Below, in pieces: positions 26,318-35,229 of a stretch of DNA of 64,000 nucleotides (the stretch's first letter is position 1; every line of letters starts with the position of its first letter). Below the pieces are notes generated by a model. The model was not told the DNA's origin and made no database searches. It saw only the letters and a list, made by a program, of their open reading frames with translations. Source of the DNA: Nonomuraea jiangxiensis (GTDB taxonomy: Bacteria; Actinomycetota; Actinomycetes; Streptosporangiales; Streptosporangiaceae); NCBI RefSeq assembly GCF_900099965.1, contig NZ_FNDJ01000028.1:1-64000 (forward strand). The letters are read 5' to 3'. Position numbers and translations under genes: made by a program.

Positions 26318-29278
26318 ATGACAATGCTCGAGGAGCCGGCGACGGCCCTACGGACTGTGTCTGTCGAGATCGATGGCCGCGCTGTGACCGTGCCGGAAGG
26401 CACCAGCATCTACGATGCCGCGAAGCAGCTGGACATTGACATTCCTGTGCTGTGCCACAACGAGCGCTATGACCCCGTCGGGGTCTGCCGCATGTGCGTG
26501 GTGGACACCGGCGGGCGGGCCTTCGCCGCCGCGTGCGTGCGTCCCTGCGAGGACGGCATGCAGGTCAAGACCAGCACCCCGGAGCTGGAGCGCAACCGGG
26601 CCACCCTGACCGAGCTGCTGATCTCCGACCAGCCGCCGCGCGAGGAGGACCCGAAGCAGACGACCACCGGCGACAACCTGCTCCTCGACCTCGCCGACCG
26701 GTTCGACGTGGCCAAGGAGACGACCGACCTGCCGTGCGGCTCGGGCCGGGGCTTGGACATCTCCAACCCGGTGATCTCCGTCAACCACGACGCGTGCATC
26801 CTGTGCGACCGCTGTGTCCGCGCGTGTGACGACATCCAGGGCAACGATGTCATCGGCCGCTCGGGCAAGGGCTACTCGACGAAGATCGCCTTCGACCTCG
26901 ACGACCCGATGGGCGCCAGCTCGTGTGTGACCTGCGGTGAGTGCGTGCAGGCCTGTCCCACCGGCGCCCTGACCAACAAGGCGATCAACGAGATTCCCAT
27001 CCGGCCCCGCGAGGAGCTCGACGCGGTCGACAGCGTCTGCCCGTACTGCGGCGTCGGGTGTGCGCTCACCTACTACGTCGACCGGTCGCGCGGCGCGATC
27101 GCCTTCGCGGAGGGCCGCGACCAGCCCGGCTCGAAGAGCCGGCTGTGCGTCAAGGGCCGCTACGGCTGGGACTACGCGGCGTCGCCGCAGCGCCTGACCG
27201 TGCCCCTGATCCGGGTGGATTCGTCCTACCCCAAGGGCCCGCTGTCGGCGGACGTGCGCGGCGACACGGACAATGACCGGGGCCGTGCCGGCTCCGGCGG
27301 CAACCGGAGCGGCGGCGGACGCAGCGCCAAGCTGAGCAAGAACGGCAAGGACGGCCGGCGCAAGCCCGGCGGCCTGGTCGACTACGACGAGGTGCTGCCG
27401 CACTTCCGTGAGGCCACGTGGGAGGAGGCGCTCGACCTCGTCGCCCGGCGGCTGAAAGAGATCCACGCGGAGCAGGGCCCCGGGGCCATCGCGGGGTTCG
27501 GGTCCGCGAAGTGCTCCAACGAGGAGGCGTACCTCTTCCAGAAGCTGATCCGGGCCGGCTTCGGCACCAACAACGTCGACCACTGCACCCGGCTCTGCCA
27601 CGCCTCGTCGGTGGCCGCGCTGTTCGAGGGCGTCGGTTCCGGCGCGGTCTCGACCACGTACGGCGACGTCGCCAACGCCGACGTCGTGATCATCACCGGG
27701 TCGAACCCGACGGCGAACCACCCCGTCGCCAGCTCCTTCTTCAAGCAGGCCCGCCGGCGCGGCACGAAGATCATCTACGTCGACCCGCGCGCCAGCACCG
27801 TGGCCGAGCACGCCGACTACTACTGCCAGGTCAAGCCCGGCACCGACGTCGCCTTCTACAACGCGGTCATGCACGAGGTGATCCGGCTGGGCCTGATCGA
27901 CATGGAGTTCATCAAGGCCCGGGTCTCGAACTTCGAGGAACTGGTCCGCACGGTCAACGACTACCCGCCGGAGCGCGGCGCGCAGATCACCGGCGTCGAC
28001 GCGGACCTGATCCGGGAGGTCGCGCGGGTCTGGGGCGAGGCCAAGGCCGGCGTCATCTACTGGGGCATGGGCATCTCCCAGCACACCACCGGCACCGACA
28101 ACGCCCGCTGCCTGATCGCGATGTGCTCGATCACCGGCAACGTCGGCCGGCCGGGAACCGGCCTGCACCCGCTACGGGGTCAGAACAACGTCCAGGGCGC
28201 CTCCGACGCCGGGCTGATCCCGATGTTCTACCCCGACTACCAGGGTGTCGACCGCGACGCCACCCGCCGGCGGTTCGAGGAGGCCTGGGGCACCGAGCTC
28301 GACCCCAACCGCGGCCTCACCGTCACCGAGATCATCGGGTCGGTGCTGAAGCCCGGCGGCGTGCGCGGCATGTACATGCTCGGCGAGAACCCGTTCCTGT
28401 CCGACCCCAACATCAACAAGGTGCGCAAGGCGCTGTCGCAGCTGGACTTCCTGGTGGTGCAGGACATCTTCCTGACCGAGACCGCGGAGTTCGCCGACGT
28501 GATCCTGCCGGCGTCGTCGTACCTGGAGAAGGAGGGGAGCTACACCAACACCGACCGGCGCGTGCAGCTCGGCCGCAAGGTGATGGACCCGCCGGGCCAG
28601 GCCCGCGTGGACTGGGAGATCATCCAGGACATCGCCCAGCGGATCGGGCTGGACTGGTCGTACGCCTCGCCCAGCGAGGTGTTCGACGAGATGGTCGAGC
28701 TCATGCCGTCGTACGCGAACCTGCGTCACGAGAACCTGGGGCTGACCGGGAAGCTCTACCCCAACGCCGACCCCGAGCACTCCGACGGGACCGTGGTCCT
28801 GTTCGACGAGCGGTTCAACACCGACGACGGCCTCGCCCACCTCGTCCCGGCGCAGTGGCTGCCGGCGAAGGAGCTGCCGGACGCGGAGTACCCGCTGGTG
28901 CTCAACACCGGCCGGCTGCTCGAACACTGGCACACCGGGTCGATGACACGACGCTCATTCGCGCTGGACACGATCTCGCCGATCGCCGAGGTGTACATGC
29001 ACCCCAAGGACGCCGCCGACCGCGGGCTGGCGCACGGCCAGAAGGTCCGCGTACGGTCCCGGCGCGGGGCCATCGAGCTGCAGGTGCGCATCTCCCACCG
29101 CGAGCAACTGGGCAACTGCTTCATCCCGTTCCACTTCCGGGAGGCGGCGGCCAACCTGCTGACGATCGACGAGATCGACCCGTACGGGAAGATCCCCGAG
29201 TTCAAGTTCTGCGCAATTCAGGTCGAGGCGTTGAGCGTGGAAGACGCGGAGCTCCTCAGCAACATGGGAAGTGTCTAA
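26318..29278 (+). CDS. fdhA: NAD-linked formate dehydrogenase, catalytic alpha subunit (W/Mo bis-MGD)
   Basis: The product has 986 residues. Residues ~13-90 are a 2Fe-2S ferredoxin domain (C46, C57, C60, C73). Next are a His/Cys cluster region, two 4Fe-4S clusters (CILCDRCVRACDDI and CVTCGECVQACPTG), the CPYCGVGCALTYY cluster and the bis-MGD domains. The catalytic position in DHCTRLCHASSVAAL is Cys427 (codon TGC), so this is the cysteine, not selenocysteine, form. It should oxidise formate to CO2 and pass electrons to the NuoE-NuoF-like subunit encoded next (stop and start adjoin, TAAATG). An insert rich in Gly, Arg and Lys around residues 315-350 is not usual in the family. Confidence 0.95.
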   Translation: MTMLEEPATALRTVSVEIDGRAVTVPEGTSIYDAAKQLDIDIPVLCHNERYDPVGVCRMCVVDTGGRAFAAACVRPCEDGMQVKTSTPELERNRATLTELLISDQPPREEDPKQTTTGDNLLLDLADRFDVAKETTDLPCGSGRGLDISNPVISVNHDACILCDRCVRACDDIQGNDVIGRSGKGYSTKIAFDLDDPMGASSCVTCGECVQACPTGALTNKAINEIPIRPREELDAVDSVCPYCGVGCALTYYVDRSRGAIAFAEGRDQPGSKSRLCVKGRYGWDYAASPQRLTVPLIRVDSSYPKGPLSADVRGDTDNDRGRAGSGGNRSGGGRSAKLSKNGKDGRRKPGGLVDYDEVLPHFREATWEEALDLVARRLKEIHAEQGPGAIAGFGSAKCSNEEAYLFQKLIRAGFGTNNVDHCTRLCHASSVAALFEGVGSGAVSTTYGDVANADVVIITGSNPTANHPVASSFFKQARRRGTKIIYVDPRASTVAEHADYYCQVKPGTDVAFYNAVMHEVIRLGLIDMEFIKARVSNFEELVRTVNDYPPERGAQITGVDADLIREVARVWGEAKAGVIYWGMGISQHTTGTDNARCLIAMCSITGNVGRPGTGLHPLRGQNNVQGASDAGLIPMFYPDYQGVDRDATRRRFEEAWGTELDPNRGLTVTEIIGSVLKPGGVRGMYMLGENPFLSDPNINKVRKALSQLDFLVVQDIFLTETAEFADVILPASSYLEKEGSYTNTDRRVQLGRKVMDPPGQARVDWEIIQDIAQRIGLDWSYASPSEVFDEMVELMPSYANLRHENLGLTGKLYPNADPEHSDGTVVLFDERFNTDDGLAHLVPAQWLPAKELPDAEYPLVLNTGRLLEHWHTGSMTRRSFALDTISPIAEVYMHPKDAADRGLAHGQKVRVRSRRGAIELQVRISHREQLGNCFIPFHFREAAANLLTIDEIDPYGKIPEFKFCAIQVEALSVEDAELLSNMGSV

Positions 29279-31024
29279 ATGACCCTGAGTTTCGAGCTGG
29301 GACGTCCCCGGGTGCCCGGTGTGGAGGCACGAGCCGGTAAGTTCCCCGGGCCGTCGCTGATCCCGGCGCTCAACGCCATCCAGGCGCGGCTGGGCTGGTT
29401 GCCGCGAGAAGAGCTTGAGGAGCTGGCCCGTACCATGCGGCGGCCGCTCTACGAGATCGAGGGCCTGATCTCGTTCTATCCGCACTTCCGCACGACCCCG
29501 CCCGCCAAGGTGGCCGTCAACGTCTGCCACGACCTGTCGTGCTGGCTGCGTTCCGCGGACGACCGGATCGCCGAGGTACGCGCCCGCTACGGCGAAGACA
29601 CCGAGATCGAGCTCACCGAGGTCTCGTGCCTGGGCCGTTGCGACAGCGCCCCGGCGCTGGCCGTCAACGAGTTCCCGGCGCCGGTCGCGGACGTGGACGC
29701 GCTCGTGTCCGCCGCGCGGGACGAGGAGCTCGGCGAGGCCGCTGTGACGAGCCGCGCCGAGCCCTGGCCGAACGATCCGTACCCGGCCGGTTCGGACGTC
29801 TCGACCCGGTACGCGAGCCTGCGCGCGCTGCTGTCCGGCGAGCTGAGCGCCGAGAGCGTGGTGGCCACGCTGGAGGCCTCCGGGCTGCGCGGCATGGGCG
29901 GCGCCGGCTTCCCCACCGGCAGGAAGTGGGGTCTGGTTCGCGCGACCGGGCCGGGCAGTGTCAAGTACGCGATCTGCAACGCCGACGAGTCCGAGCCGGG
30001 CACGTTCAAGGACCGCCAGATCCTGACCGACCAGCCGCACCTGGTGATCGAGGGCATCCTGCTCGGCATGGCCGTGGTCGGCGCCGAAGAGGGCTGGATC
30101 TTCATCAGGCACGAGTACGGCCCCGAGGAGCGCGTGCTCCACGCGGAGATCGAGGCGCTGCGCGAGGCGGGTGTGATCGGCGAGAACGCCTGCGGCAGCG
30201 GTCGCCGCCTCGACCTCGACATCTTCGTCTCGCCCGGCGGCTACATCCTCGGTGAGGAGACGGCGCTGCTGGAGTGCATGGAGGGCCACCGCGGCGAGCC
30301 GCGCAACAAGCCGCCCTTCCCCGGCAACTACGGCCTGCACGGTCGTCCCACGTTGATCAACTCGGTGGAGACCTTCGCGGACGTGCCGGTCATCCTGCAG
30401 CGCGGCGCCGACTGGTGGGCCGAGCAGGGCGAGGGCGACTCCGTCGGCTGGAAGTTCTTCGCCGTGTCCGGGCACGTCGAGAACCCCGGCGTCTACTGCG
30501 TGCCGATGGGCACCACGGTGCGCGGCCTGATCGACATCGCCGGCGGCGTGCTCGGCGATGCCGAGGTCGGTGCCGTGCAGCCGGGTGGCGCGTCCTCCAA
30601 CTTCATCGGCCCCGACAAGCTGGACCTGGCGCTGGACTTCGGCACGCTCGCCGAGGCCGGGACCATGCTCGGCTCCGGCGCGCTGGTGGTGCTCGCCGAG
30701 GGCACCGACCTGCTGGCCGCCTCGACGAACGTGCTGCGCTTCTTCCGCAACGAGTCGTGCGGCAAGTGCGTGCCCTGCCGGGTCGGCTCCACCAAGGCGC
30801 ACGACCTGTTGCGCAGCACCCTTGACTCGGGATCCTCCGTCCTCGACGACGTGCGGAAGGACCGGATCCTGCAGTTGGAGGAGGCCATGCGCAAGACGTC
30901 GATCTGCGGACTCGGTCAGGTGGCACTGGGCCCGGTGGTGTCCGTGCTCGGACTGAACAAGGGCGGCGCGGCGGCTCGCCCGCAGCCGCGGCCCGAGGGT
31001 TCTGAGGAGCAGCCGGACCGTTGA
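29279..31024 (+). CDS. fdhB: Formate dehydrogenase NADH-reducing subunit, NuoE-NuoF fusion
   Basis: The product has 581 residues. Residues 1-150 are NuoE-like, with thioredoxin-fold 2Fe-2S ligands in VNVCHDLSCWL and VSCLGRCDSAPAL. Residues ~175-560 are NuoF-like: GLRGMGGAGFPTGRKWGL binds FMN/NAD, NADESEPGTFKDR is the FMN loop, and ESCGKCVPCRVGS with SICGLGQ supplies the 4Fe-4S cluster. The fusion is known in NAD-dependent FDH beta subunits. It would reduce NAD with electrons from FdhA and might also serve the aldehyde oxidoreductase. The gene begins directly after the fdhA stop. Confidence 0.94.
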   Translation: MTLSFELGRPRVPGVEARAGKFPGPSLIPALNAIQARLGWLPREELEELARTMRRPLYEIEGLISFYPHFRTTPPAKVAVNVCHDLSCWLRSADDRIAEVRARYGEDTEIELTEVSCLGRCDSAPALAVNEFPAPVADVDALVSAARDEELGEAAVTSRAEPWPNDPYPAGSDVSTRYASLRALLSGELSAESVVATLEASGLRGMGGAGFPTGRKWGLVRATGPGSVKYAICNADESEPGTFKDRQILTDQPHLVIEGILLGMAVVGAEEGWIFIRHEYGPEERVLHAEIEALREAGVIGENACGSGRRLDLDIFVSPGGYILGEETALLECMEGHRGEPRNKPPFPGNYGLHGRPTLINSVETFADVPVILQRGADWWAEQGEGDSVGWKFFAVSGHVENPGVYCVPMGTTVRGLIDIAGGVLGDAEVGAVQPGGASSNFIGPDKLDLALDFGTLAEAGTMLGSGALVVLAEGTDLLAASTNVLRFFRNESCGKCVPCRVGSTKAHDLLRSTLDSGSSVLDDVRKDRILQLEEAMRKTSICGLGQVALGPVVSVLGLNKGGAAARPQPRPEGSEEQPDR

Positions 31025-32241
31025 GCGGCAGAGAGTTCTTCACCGCCCGTACCTTGGCCGAGGTACGGGCCGGTTTCCGGCCTGCGCGTCGCACGCCGGT
31101 GGAGCAGGTGCCGTTGTCCAGGGCGCTGCACCGGGTGCCCGCCGCGGACATCACGGCGCCCGCGGCACTGCCTGGCTTCGCCCGTTCCACCGTGGACGGT
31201 TTCGCGGTCCGGGCGATGGACACCTACGGCGCCTCCGACGGGCTTCCGTCCTACCTTGACCTGATCGGCGCGGTGCGGATGGGCGCCGCACCCACCGTGG
31301 CGGTCCGGGCAGGCGGCTGCGTCGCGATGCCGACCGGAGGAGTGATCCCCGACGGCGCCGACGCGGTGGTCATGGTGGAGTACACCGCGGAGACGATGCC
31401 GGGCACGATCGAGGTCACCCGGCCCGTCGCACCGGGCGGCGGCATCGTCCGTGCCGACGAGGACGTAGTGGCGGGCGGCGTCCTGGCGCCCGCCGGTCGG
31501 CCGTTGCGCGCTCCAGACCTGGGCTTCCTCGCCGCCGCGGGGGTGACCACGGTCGCCGTGCACCGCCGCCCCCGGGTGGCGATCATCTCCACCGGCGACG
31601 AGGTGGTGCCGCCCGGCACCGTGGAGCTCGCCGCCGGGCAGGTACGCGACGCCACCGCCTCCGCGCTGGCGGGGCTGGTCGCCGACGCGGGGGGCGAGCC
31701 GGTGATCGCCGGCATCGTCCCGGACGAGCCCGGCGCGCTCAAGGAGCGGCTGACCGAGATTCTGGCCGAGTCCGACCTGGTGGTCGTGTCGGCGGGCTCG
31801 TCGGTCGGAGCGCGGGACGAGACGGCGGGCGCGGTGGCCGCCATCGGCGACATCTGGTGCCACGGGATCGCCATCAAGCCGGGCAAGCCCACGCTGCTGG
31901 CCGAGTGCTCCGGGGTCCCGCTGGTCGGGTTGCCGGGCAACCCGCTGTCCGCACTGGTCGTGTTCGGGCAGGTCGGCATACCGTTGCTGTGGCGCATCGC
32001 CGGGTGCGAGGCGCCGCCACCGCAGCCGAGCACGCGCGCACGGCTGTCGCGGGACCTGGCTTCGGCGGCCGGCCGGCTCGACGTGGTCCAGGTCGCGGTC
32101 CGCGACGGCGTGGCGGAGCCGATCTTCGGCCCGTCGGCGCTGCTGTCGGTGCTGACCCGTGCCGACGGATACATGATCGTGCCCGAACCGGCCACCGGCC
32201 TGGACGCGGGCACCGAGGTAGAGGTCATCCTGTACCGATGA
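31021..32241 (+). CDS. moeA: Molybdopterin molybdo/tungsto-transferase MoeA
   Basis: The product has 406 residues. TTG at 31021 overlaps the fdhB stop and follows a GAGGAG ribosome-binding site by ten bases. STVDGFAVRAMDT, MPTGGVIPDGADAVVMVE, IISTGDEVVPPG, VVSAGSSVGARDE and GLPGNPLSALV are the MoeA signatures. Only the plain MoeA architecture is present (domains I-IV). It inserts the metal into adenylated molybdopterin. It is the first of two adjacent MoeA paralogues, a pattern seen in organisms that use tungsten. Confidence 0.93.
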   Translation: MSGREFFTARTLAEVRAGFRPARRTPVEQVPLSRALHRVPAADITAPAALPGFARSTVDGFAVRAMDTYGASDGLPSYLDLIGAVRMGAAPTVAVRAGGCVAMPTGGVIPDGADAVVMVEYTAETMPGTIEVTRPVAPGGGIVRADEDVVAGGVLAPAGRPLRAPDLGFLAAAGVTTVAVHRRPRVAIISTGDEVVPPGTVELAAGQVRDATASALAGLVADAGGEPVIAGIVPDEPGALKERLTEILAESDLVVVSAGSSVGARDETAGAVAAIGDIWCHGIAIKPGKPTLLAECSGVPLVGLPGNPLSALVVFGQVGIPLLWRIAGCEAPPPQPSTRARLSRDLASAAGRLDVVQVAVRDGVAEPIFGPSALLSVLTRADGYMIVPEPATGLDAGTEVEVILYR

Positions 32242-34157
32242 GCGCAGAAAGCCCCTTCGTCTCCGACGTCCCCGCGGCGCAGGGCCTCTCCGTATGGCGC
32301 GAGACACGCGCCGCGGCGGGCTGCCCCGCCAGGGTCGACCTGGTCCGGGTTCCCGTCGGTGCCGCCGTCGGCCGGGTCACGGCCGAGCCGGTGTGGGCGC
32401 TGCGGTCCTCACCCGCGTTCGACTCCTCGGCCATGGACGGCATCGCCGTCCGCGCCGCCGACACCGTCGGCGCGGCGGAGACCAGCCCGGTGTTCCTCGC
32501 CGTCGAGGACTTCGCCGTCGTCGACACCGGCGACCCGCTGCCCGACGGGTACGACGCCGTGGTCATGCGCGAGCACGTGCACCGAACCGCGGCAGGGCAG
32601 GCGGAGCTCCGGGCGGCCGTCCCGCCCTACCAGCACGTCCGATCCATCGGGGAGGACATCAGCGCGGGCGAACTGCTGCTCCCGGAGGGCCACCGGCTGC
32701 GCCCCGTCGACGTCGCCGCGTGCGCCGCGGCGGGAGCCGTCGACCTGGGCGTGCGCCGCGCGCCGCGCGTGGTCATCGTGCCGACCGGCGACGAGATCCG
32801 CCCGATCGGCGCGGAGCTCGCCCCCGGCGACATCCTCGACACGAACTCGCTGATGCTCGCCGCGCAGGCACGAGAGGTGGGCTGCGAAGCCCACATCACC
32901 GACATCGTCCCCGACGACCCCGAGGCCATCACCGCGGTTCTCCGAGAGGCCACCCGCGATGCCGACCTGGTCCTGCTCATCGCGGGCTCCAGCGCCGGAC
33001 GGGACGACTACACCGCCCGAGTGGTCGCCGGAGCCGGCGTCGTCGCGGTCCACGGGGTCGCTGTGCGTCCCGGCCATCCCGTCGTCCTCGGCGCGGTCGA
33101 GGCGACACCCGTGATCGGCGTCCCCGGCTACCCCGTGTCGGCGGCGCTGACCTTCGACATCTTCGCGGCTCCGATGCTCGCCGAGCTGGAGGGTGCCGCG
33201 CCGCGGGAACGCCCGTCCACGACGGCGCACCTGGCCAGAAAGCTGCCGTCCGCCATCGGCATGGACGACTGGGTACGGGTGCGGCTGGGGCGGGTGCAGG
33301 ACCGGCTCGTCGCCACCCCGCTGCCCAGGGGCGCCGGCGTGCTCACCTCGCTCGTCCGCGCCGACGGCCTGCTCGTCGTGCCCTCGGGCGTCGAGGGCCA
33401 CCACGCGGGGGAGCAGGTCCGGGTCGAGCTGCTGCGCGGTCTGTCCGAGATCGGCCGGACCATCGTCACCATCGGCTCCCACGACCTGGTGCTCGACCTC
33501 GCGGCCTCCGCCCTGCGCGCGGCCGACCCGCTGATCACCCTGGCGTCGTCGAACGTCGGCTCGCTGGGCGGCCTCGTGGCGTTGCGCGACGGCCTGTGCC
33601 ACCTGGCCGGATCGCATCTCCTGGACCCGTCCACCGGCGAGTACACGCTGCCCTATGTGGACAGGCTGCTGGGCGCCGACGCCGACATCGCCGTGATCAG
33701 GCTGGTCCACCGCGACCAGGGGCTGATCGTCGCTCCCGGCAACCCCCTCGGCCTGGACGGCATCAAGGACCTGACCAGGCCCGACCTGCGCTACGTGAAC
33801 CGGCAGCGTGGCGCCGGCACGCGGGCACTGCTGGACCACGAGCTGACCCGCCTCGGCATCGACCCGGCCGAGGTGCCCGGCTACCCCCGGGAGGAGCACA
33901 CCCACCTGGCGGTGGCCGCGGCCGTGGCCGCCGGACGCGCGGACGCCGGCCTGGGCATTCTCGCCGCCGCCCGCGCCTTCGGGCTGGACTTCGTGCCGGT
34001 GGCCCAGGAGCCCTACGACCTGGTGCTGCGTACCAGCGCGCTGTCCGACGAACTGCTGGCTCCGCTGTGGGCGCTCCTGGAGCGGGAGGACTTCCGCACC
34101 GAGGTGGAGGCGCTGGGCGGATATTCCTGTACCGAGACAGGGCGCCGCATTCGCTGA
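32238..34157 (+). CDS. MoeA fused to a periplasmic-binding-protein-like domain
   Basis: The product has 639 residues; ATG overlaps the first moeA stop. Residues 1-~405 are MoeA (SSAMDGIAVRAADT, VPTGDEIRPIG, LIAGSSAGRDDYT, GVPGYPVSAALTF). Residues ~430-639 are a PBP-like domain (RDQGLIVAPGNPLGLDGI, RGAGTRALLDHELTRLG, HLAVAAAVAAGRADAGLGI). This domain matches the sensor of the GntR regulator motif by motif. The MoeA half has Ser and Arg in place of some metal-site residues of the first copy (GSSAGRDD vs GSSVGARDE). The PBP-like domain may bind the oxyanion and feed or gate metal insertion, so this copy may be the tungsten-selective one (inference). Confidence 0.88.
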   Translation: MSAESPFVSDVPAAQGLSVWRETRAAAGCPARVDLVRVPVGAAVGRVTAEPVWALRSSPAFDSSAMDGIAVRAADTVGAAETSPVFLAVEDFAVVDTGDPLPDGYDAVVMREHVHRTAAGQAELRAAVPPYQHVRSIGEDISAGELLLPEGHRLRPVDVAACAAAGAVDLGVRRAPRVVIVPTGDEIRPIGAELAPGDILDTNSLMLAAQAREVGCEAHITDIVPDDPEAITAVLREATRDADLVLLIAGSSAGRDDYTARVVAGAGVVAVHGVAVRPGHPVVLGAVEATPVIGVPGYPVSAALTFDIFAAPMLAELEGAAPRERPSTTAHLARKLPSAIGMDDWVRVRLGRVQDRLVATPLPRGAGVLTSLVRADGLLVVPSGVEGHHAGEQVRVELLRGLSEIGRTIVTIGSHDLVLDLAASALRAADPLITLASSNVGSLGGLVALRDGLCHLAGSHLLDPSTGEYTLPYVDRLLGADADIAVIRLVHRDQGLIVAPGNPLGLDGIKDLTRPDLRYVNRQRGAGTRALLDHELTRLGIDPAEVPGYPREEHTHLAVAAAVAAGRADAGLGILAAARAFGLDFVPVAQEPYDLVLRTSALSDELLAPLWALLEREDFRTEVEALGGYSCTETGRRIR

Positions 34158-34230
34158 CCCCACCTCGGCTGTACGCCTTTCATGATGGCGTGCGACGCAC
34201 GACCGACTCTGGCTGAGGCCGCCGCCCTCG

Positions 34231-34572
34231 TCAGCTGGCCGGGTCGTACATGAACTGCCGGACCTCCTGCGAGCAGCGGCAGGCGACGGCGATCTTCGCG
34301 GCCCACTCGAGTGCCGCCTCCCGCGAGGGCAGCTCGAGAACGGTATAACCCCCGTTGGGCACCTTGTGGCCTGGGTACGTGCCCTCGGTGACGGTGCCGT
34401 CACCGGCCACGAGCACCGGCTCTACGTCCTCATCGATCCCGCCGCCGAAAACGTACACGCCCGCAGCCTTGGCCTCGTCGATGACGGCATGCGAGGCTTT
34501 GACCACCGCCTCCAGGTCCTCCTCGGGGAACACCATGGCGTCACCGGGAAACGAGATCAGGTATTTCGTCAT
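34231..34572 (-). CDS. YCII-domain protein
   Basis: The product has 113 residues. ATG at 34572 is preceded on the minus strand by GAGGAG at seven bases. The ferredoxin-like YCII fold shows in KYLISFPGDAMVF, GVYVFGGGIDEDVEPVLV and GYTVLELPSREAALEWAAKI. Actinobacterial YCII proteins often sit beside ECF sigma factors, and here a sigma gene starts 163 bp away divergently. Function unknown. Confidence 0.85.
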   Translation of the reverse strand: MTKYLISFPGDAMVFPEEDLEAVVKASHAVIDEAKAAGVYVFGGGIDEDVEPVLVAGDGTVTEGTYPGHKVPNGGYTVLELPSREAALEWAAKIAVACRCSQEVRQFMYDPAS

Positions 34573-34734
34573 GTGAGTACTCCTCTTCTCCGCGGCACCG
34601 CTCTGGTGTCCAGCCCGATTATGGTTGCGGCCTCCGACATTTGGTCAAGGTGGTGGCGCGGGACACGGTGCCCCGGGAGCCGGCATTAGGGTGGCATTCC
34701 AACCTGGAGCCTCTCGGCGGAGTTGTTTCGATAC

Positions 34735-35229
34735 ATGGACCGTTACGAGGGGTTCCATGAGTTCGTGCGCACGCGTCAGCAATCGCTGATGCGGACGGCG
34801 TACCTGCTCACGGGGAACCCTCATCTCGCCGAGGACCTGTTGCAGACGGTCCTTACCCGTGTCGCCTCCCATTGGGCGAAGCTCGCCAAGGGCGGAAACC
34901 CCGAGGCGTACGCTCGCAAGGCCCTGGTGAACCAGACCATCTCGTGGCGCAGACGCAGACAGGTCGAGTTACCTGGGGCAGAGTTGCCGGAGCGGGCCCA
35001 GCCGGGTCAGCCGCACGACGAGGCGACCGTGCGCCGGCTCGCCCTGCGCCACGCGTTGGCGAAGCTCACGCCCAAGCAGCGGGCGGTGATCGTGCTGCGC
35101 TTCTACGAGGACCGCTCAGAACGCGAGACCGCGCAGCTCATGGGCGTCTCGATCGGCACCGTGAAGAGCCAGACCAGCTACGCGCTGTCCAAGCTGCGCG
35201 CGCTCACCCCTGAGGAGGTGTACCGATGA
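34735..35229 (+). CDS. SigE-family (ECF-like) RNA polymerase sigma factor
   Basis: The product has 164 residues from ATG at 34735; a TTG four codons upstream is possible. Region 2 is FHEFVRTRQQSLMRTAYLLT then HLAEDLLQTVLTRV, and region 4 is LTPKQRAVIVLRFYEDRSER then ETAQLMGVSIGTVKSQTSYA. This is the SigE-family pattern common in actinomycetes (short, without region 3). It is translationally coupled (ATGA) to a membrane protein that probably regulates it. Confidence 0.92.
   Translation: MDRYEGFHEFVRTRQQSLMRTAYLLTGNPHLAEDLLQTVLTRVASHWAKLAKGGNPEAYARKALVNQTISWRRRRQVELPGAELPERAQPGQPHDEATVRRLALRHALAKLTPKQRAVIVLRFYEDRSERETAQLMGVSIGTVKSQTSYALSKLRALTPEEVYR

Noticed and set aside
27590..27604. Selenocysteine in formate dehydrogenase
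   Set aside because: The catalytic codon is TGC (Cys427), not TGA, and no SECIS-like hairpin is needed.
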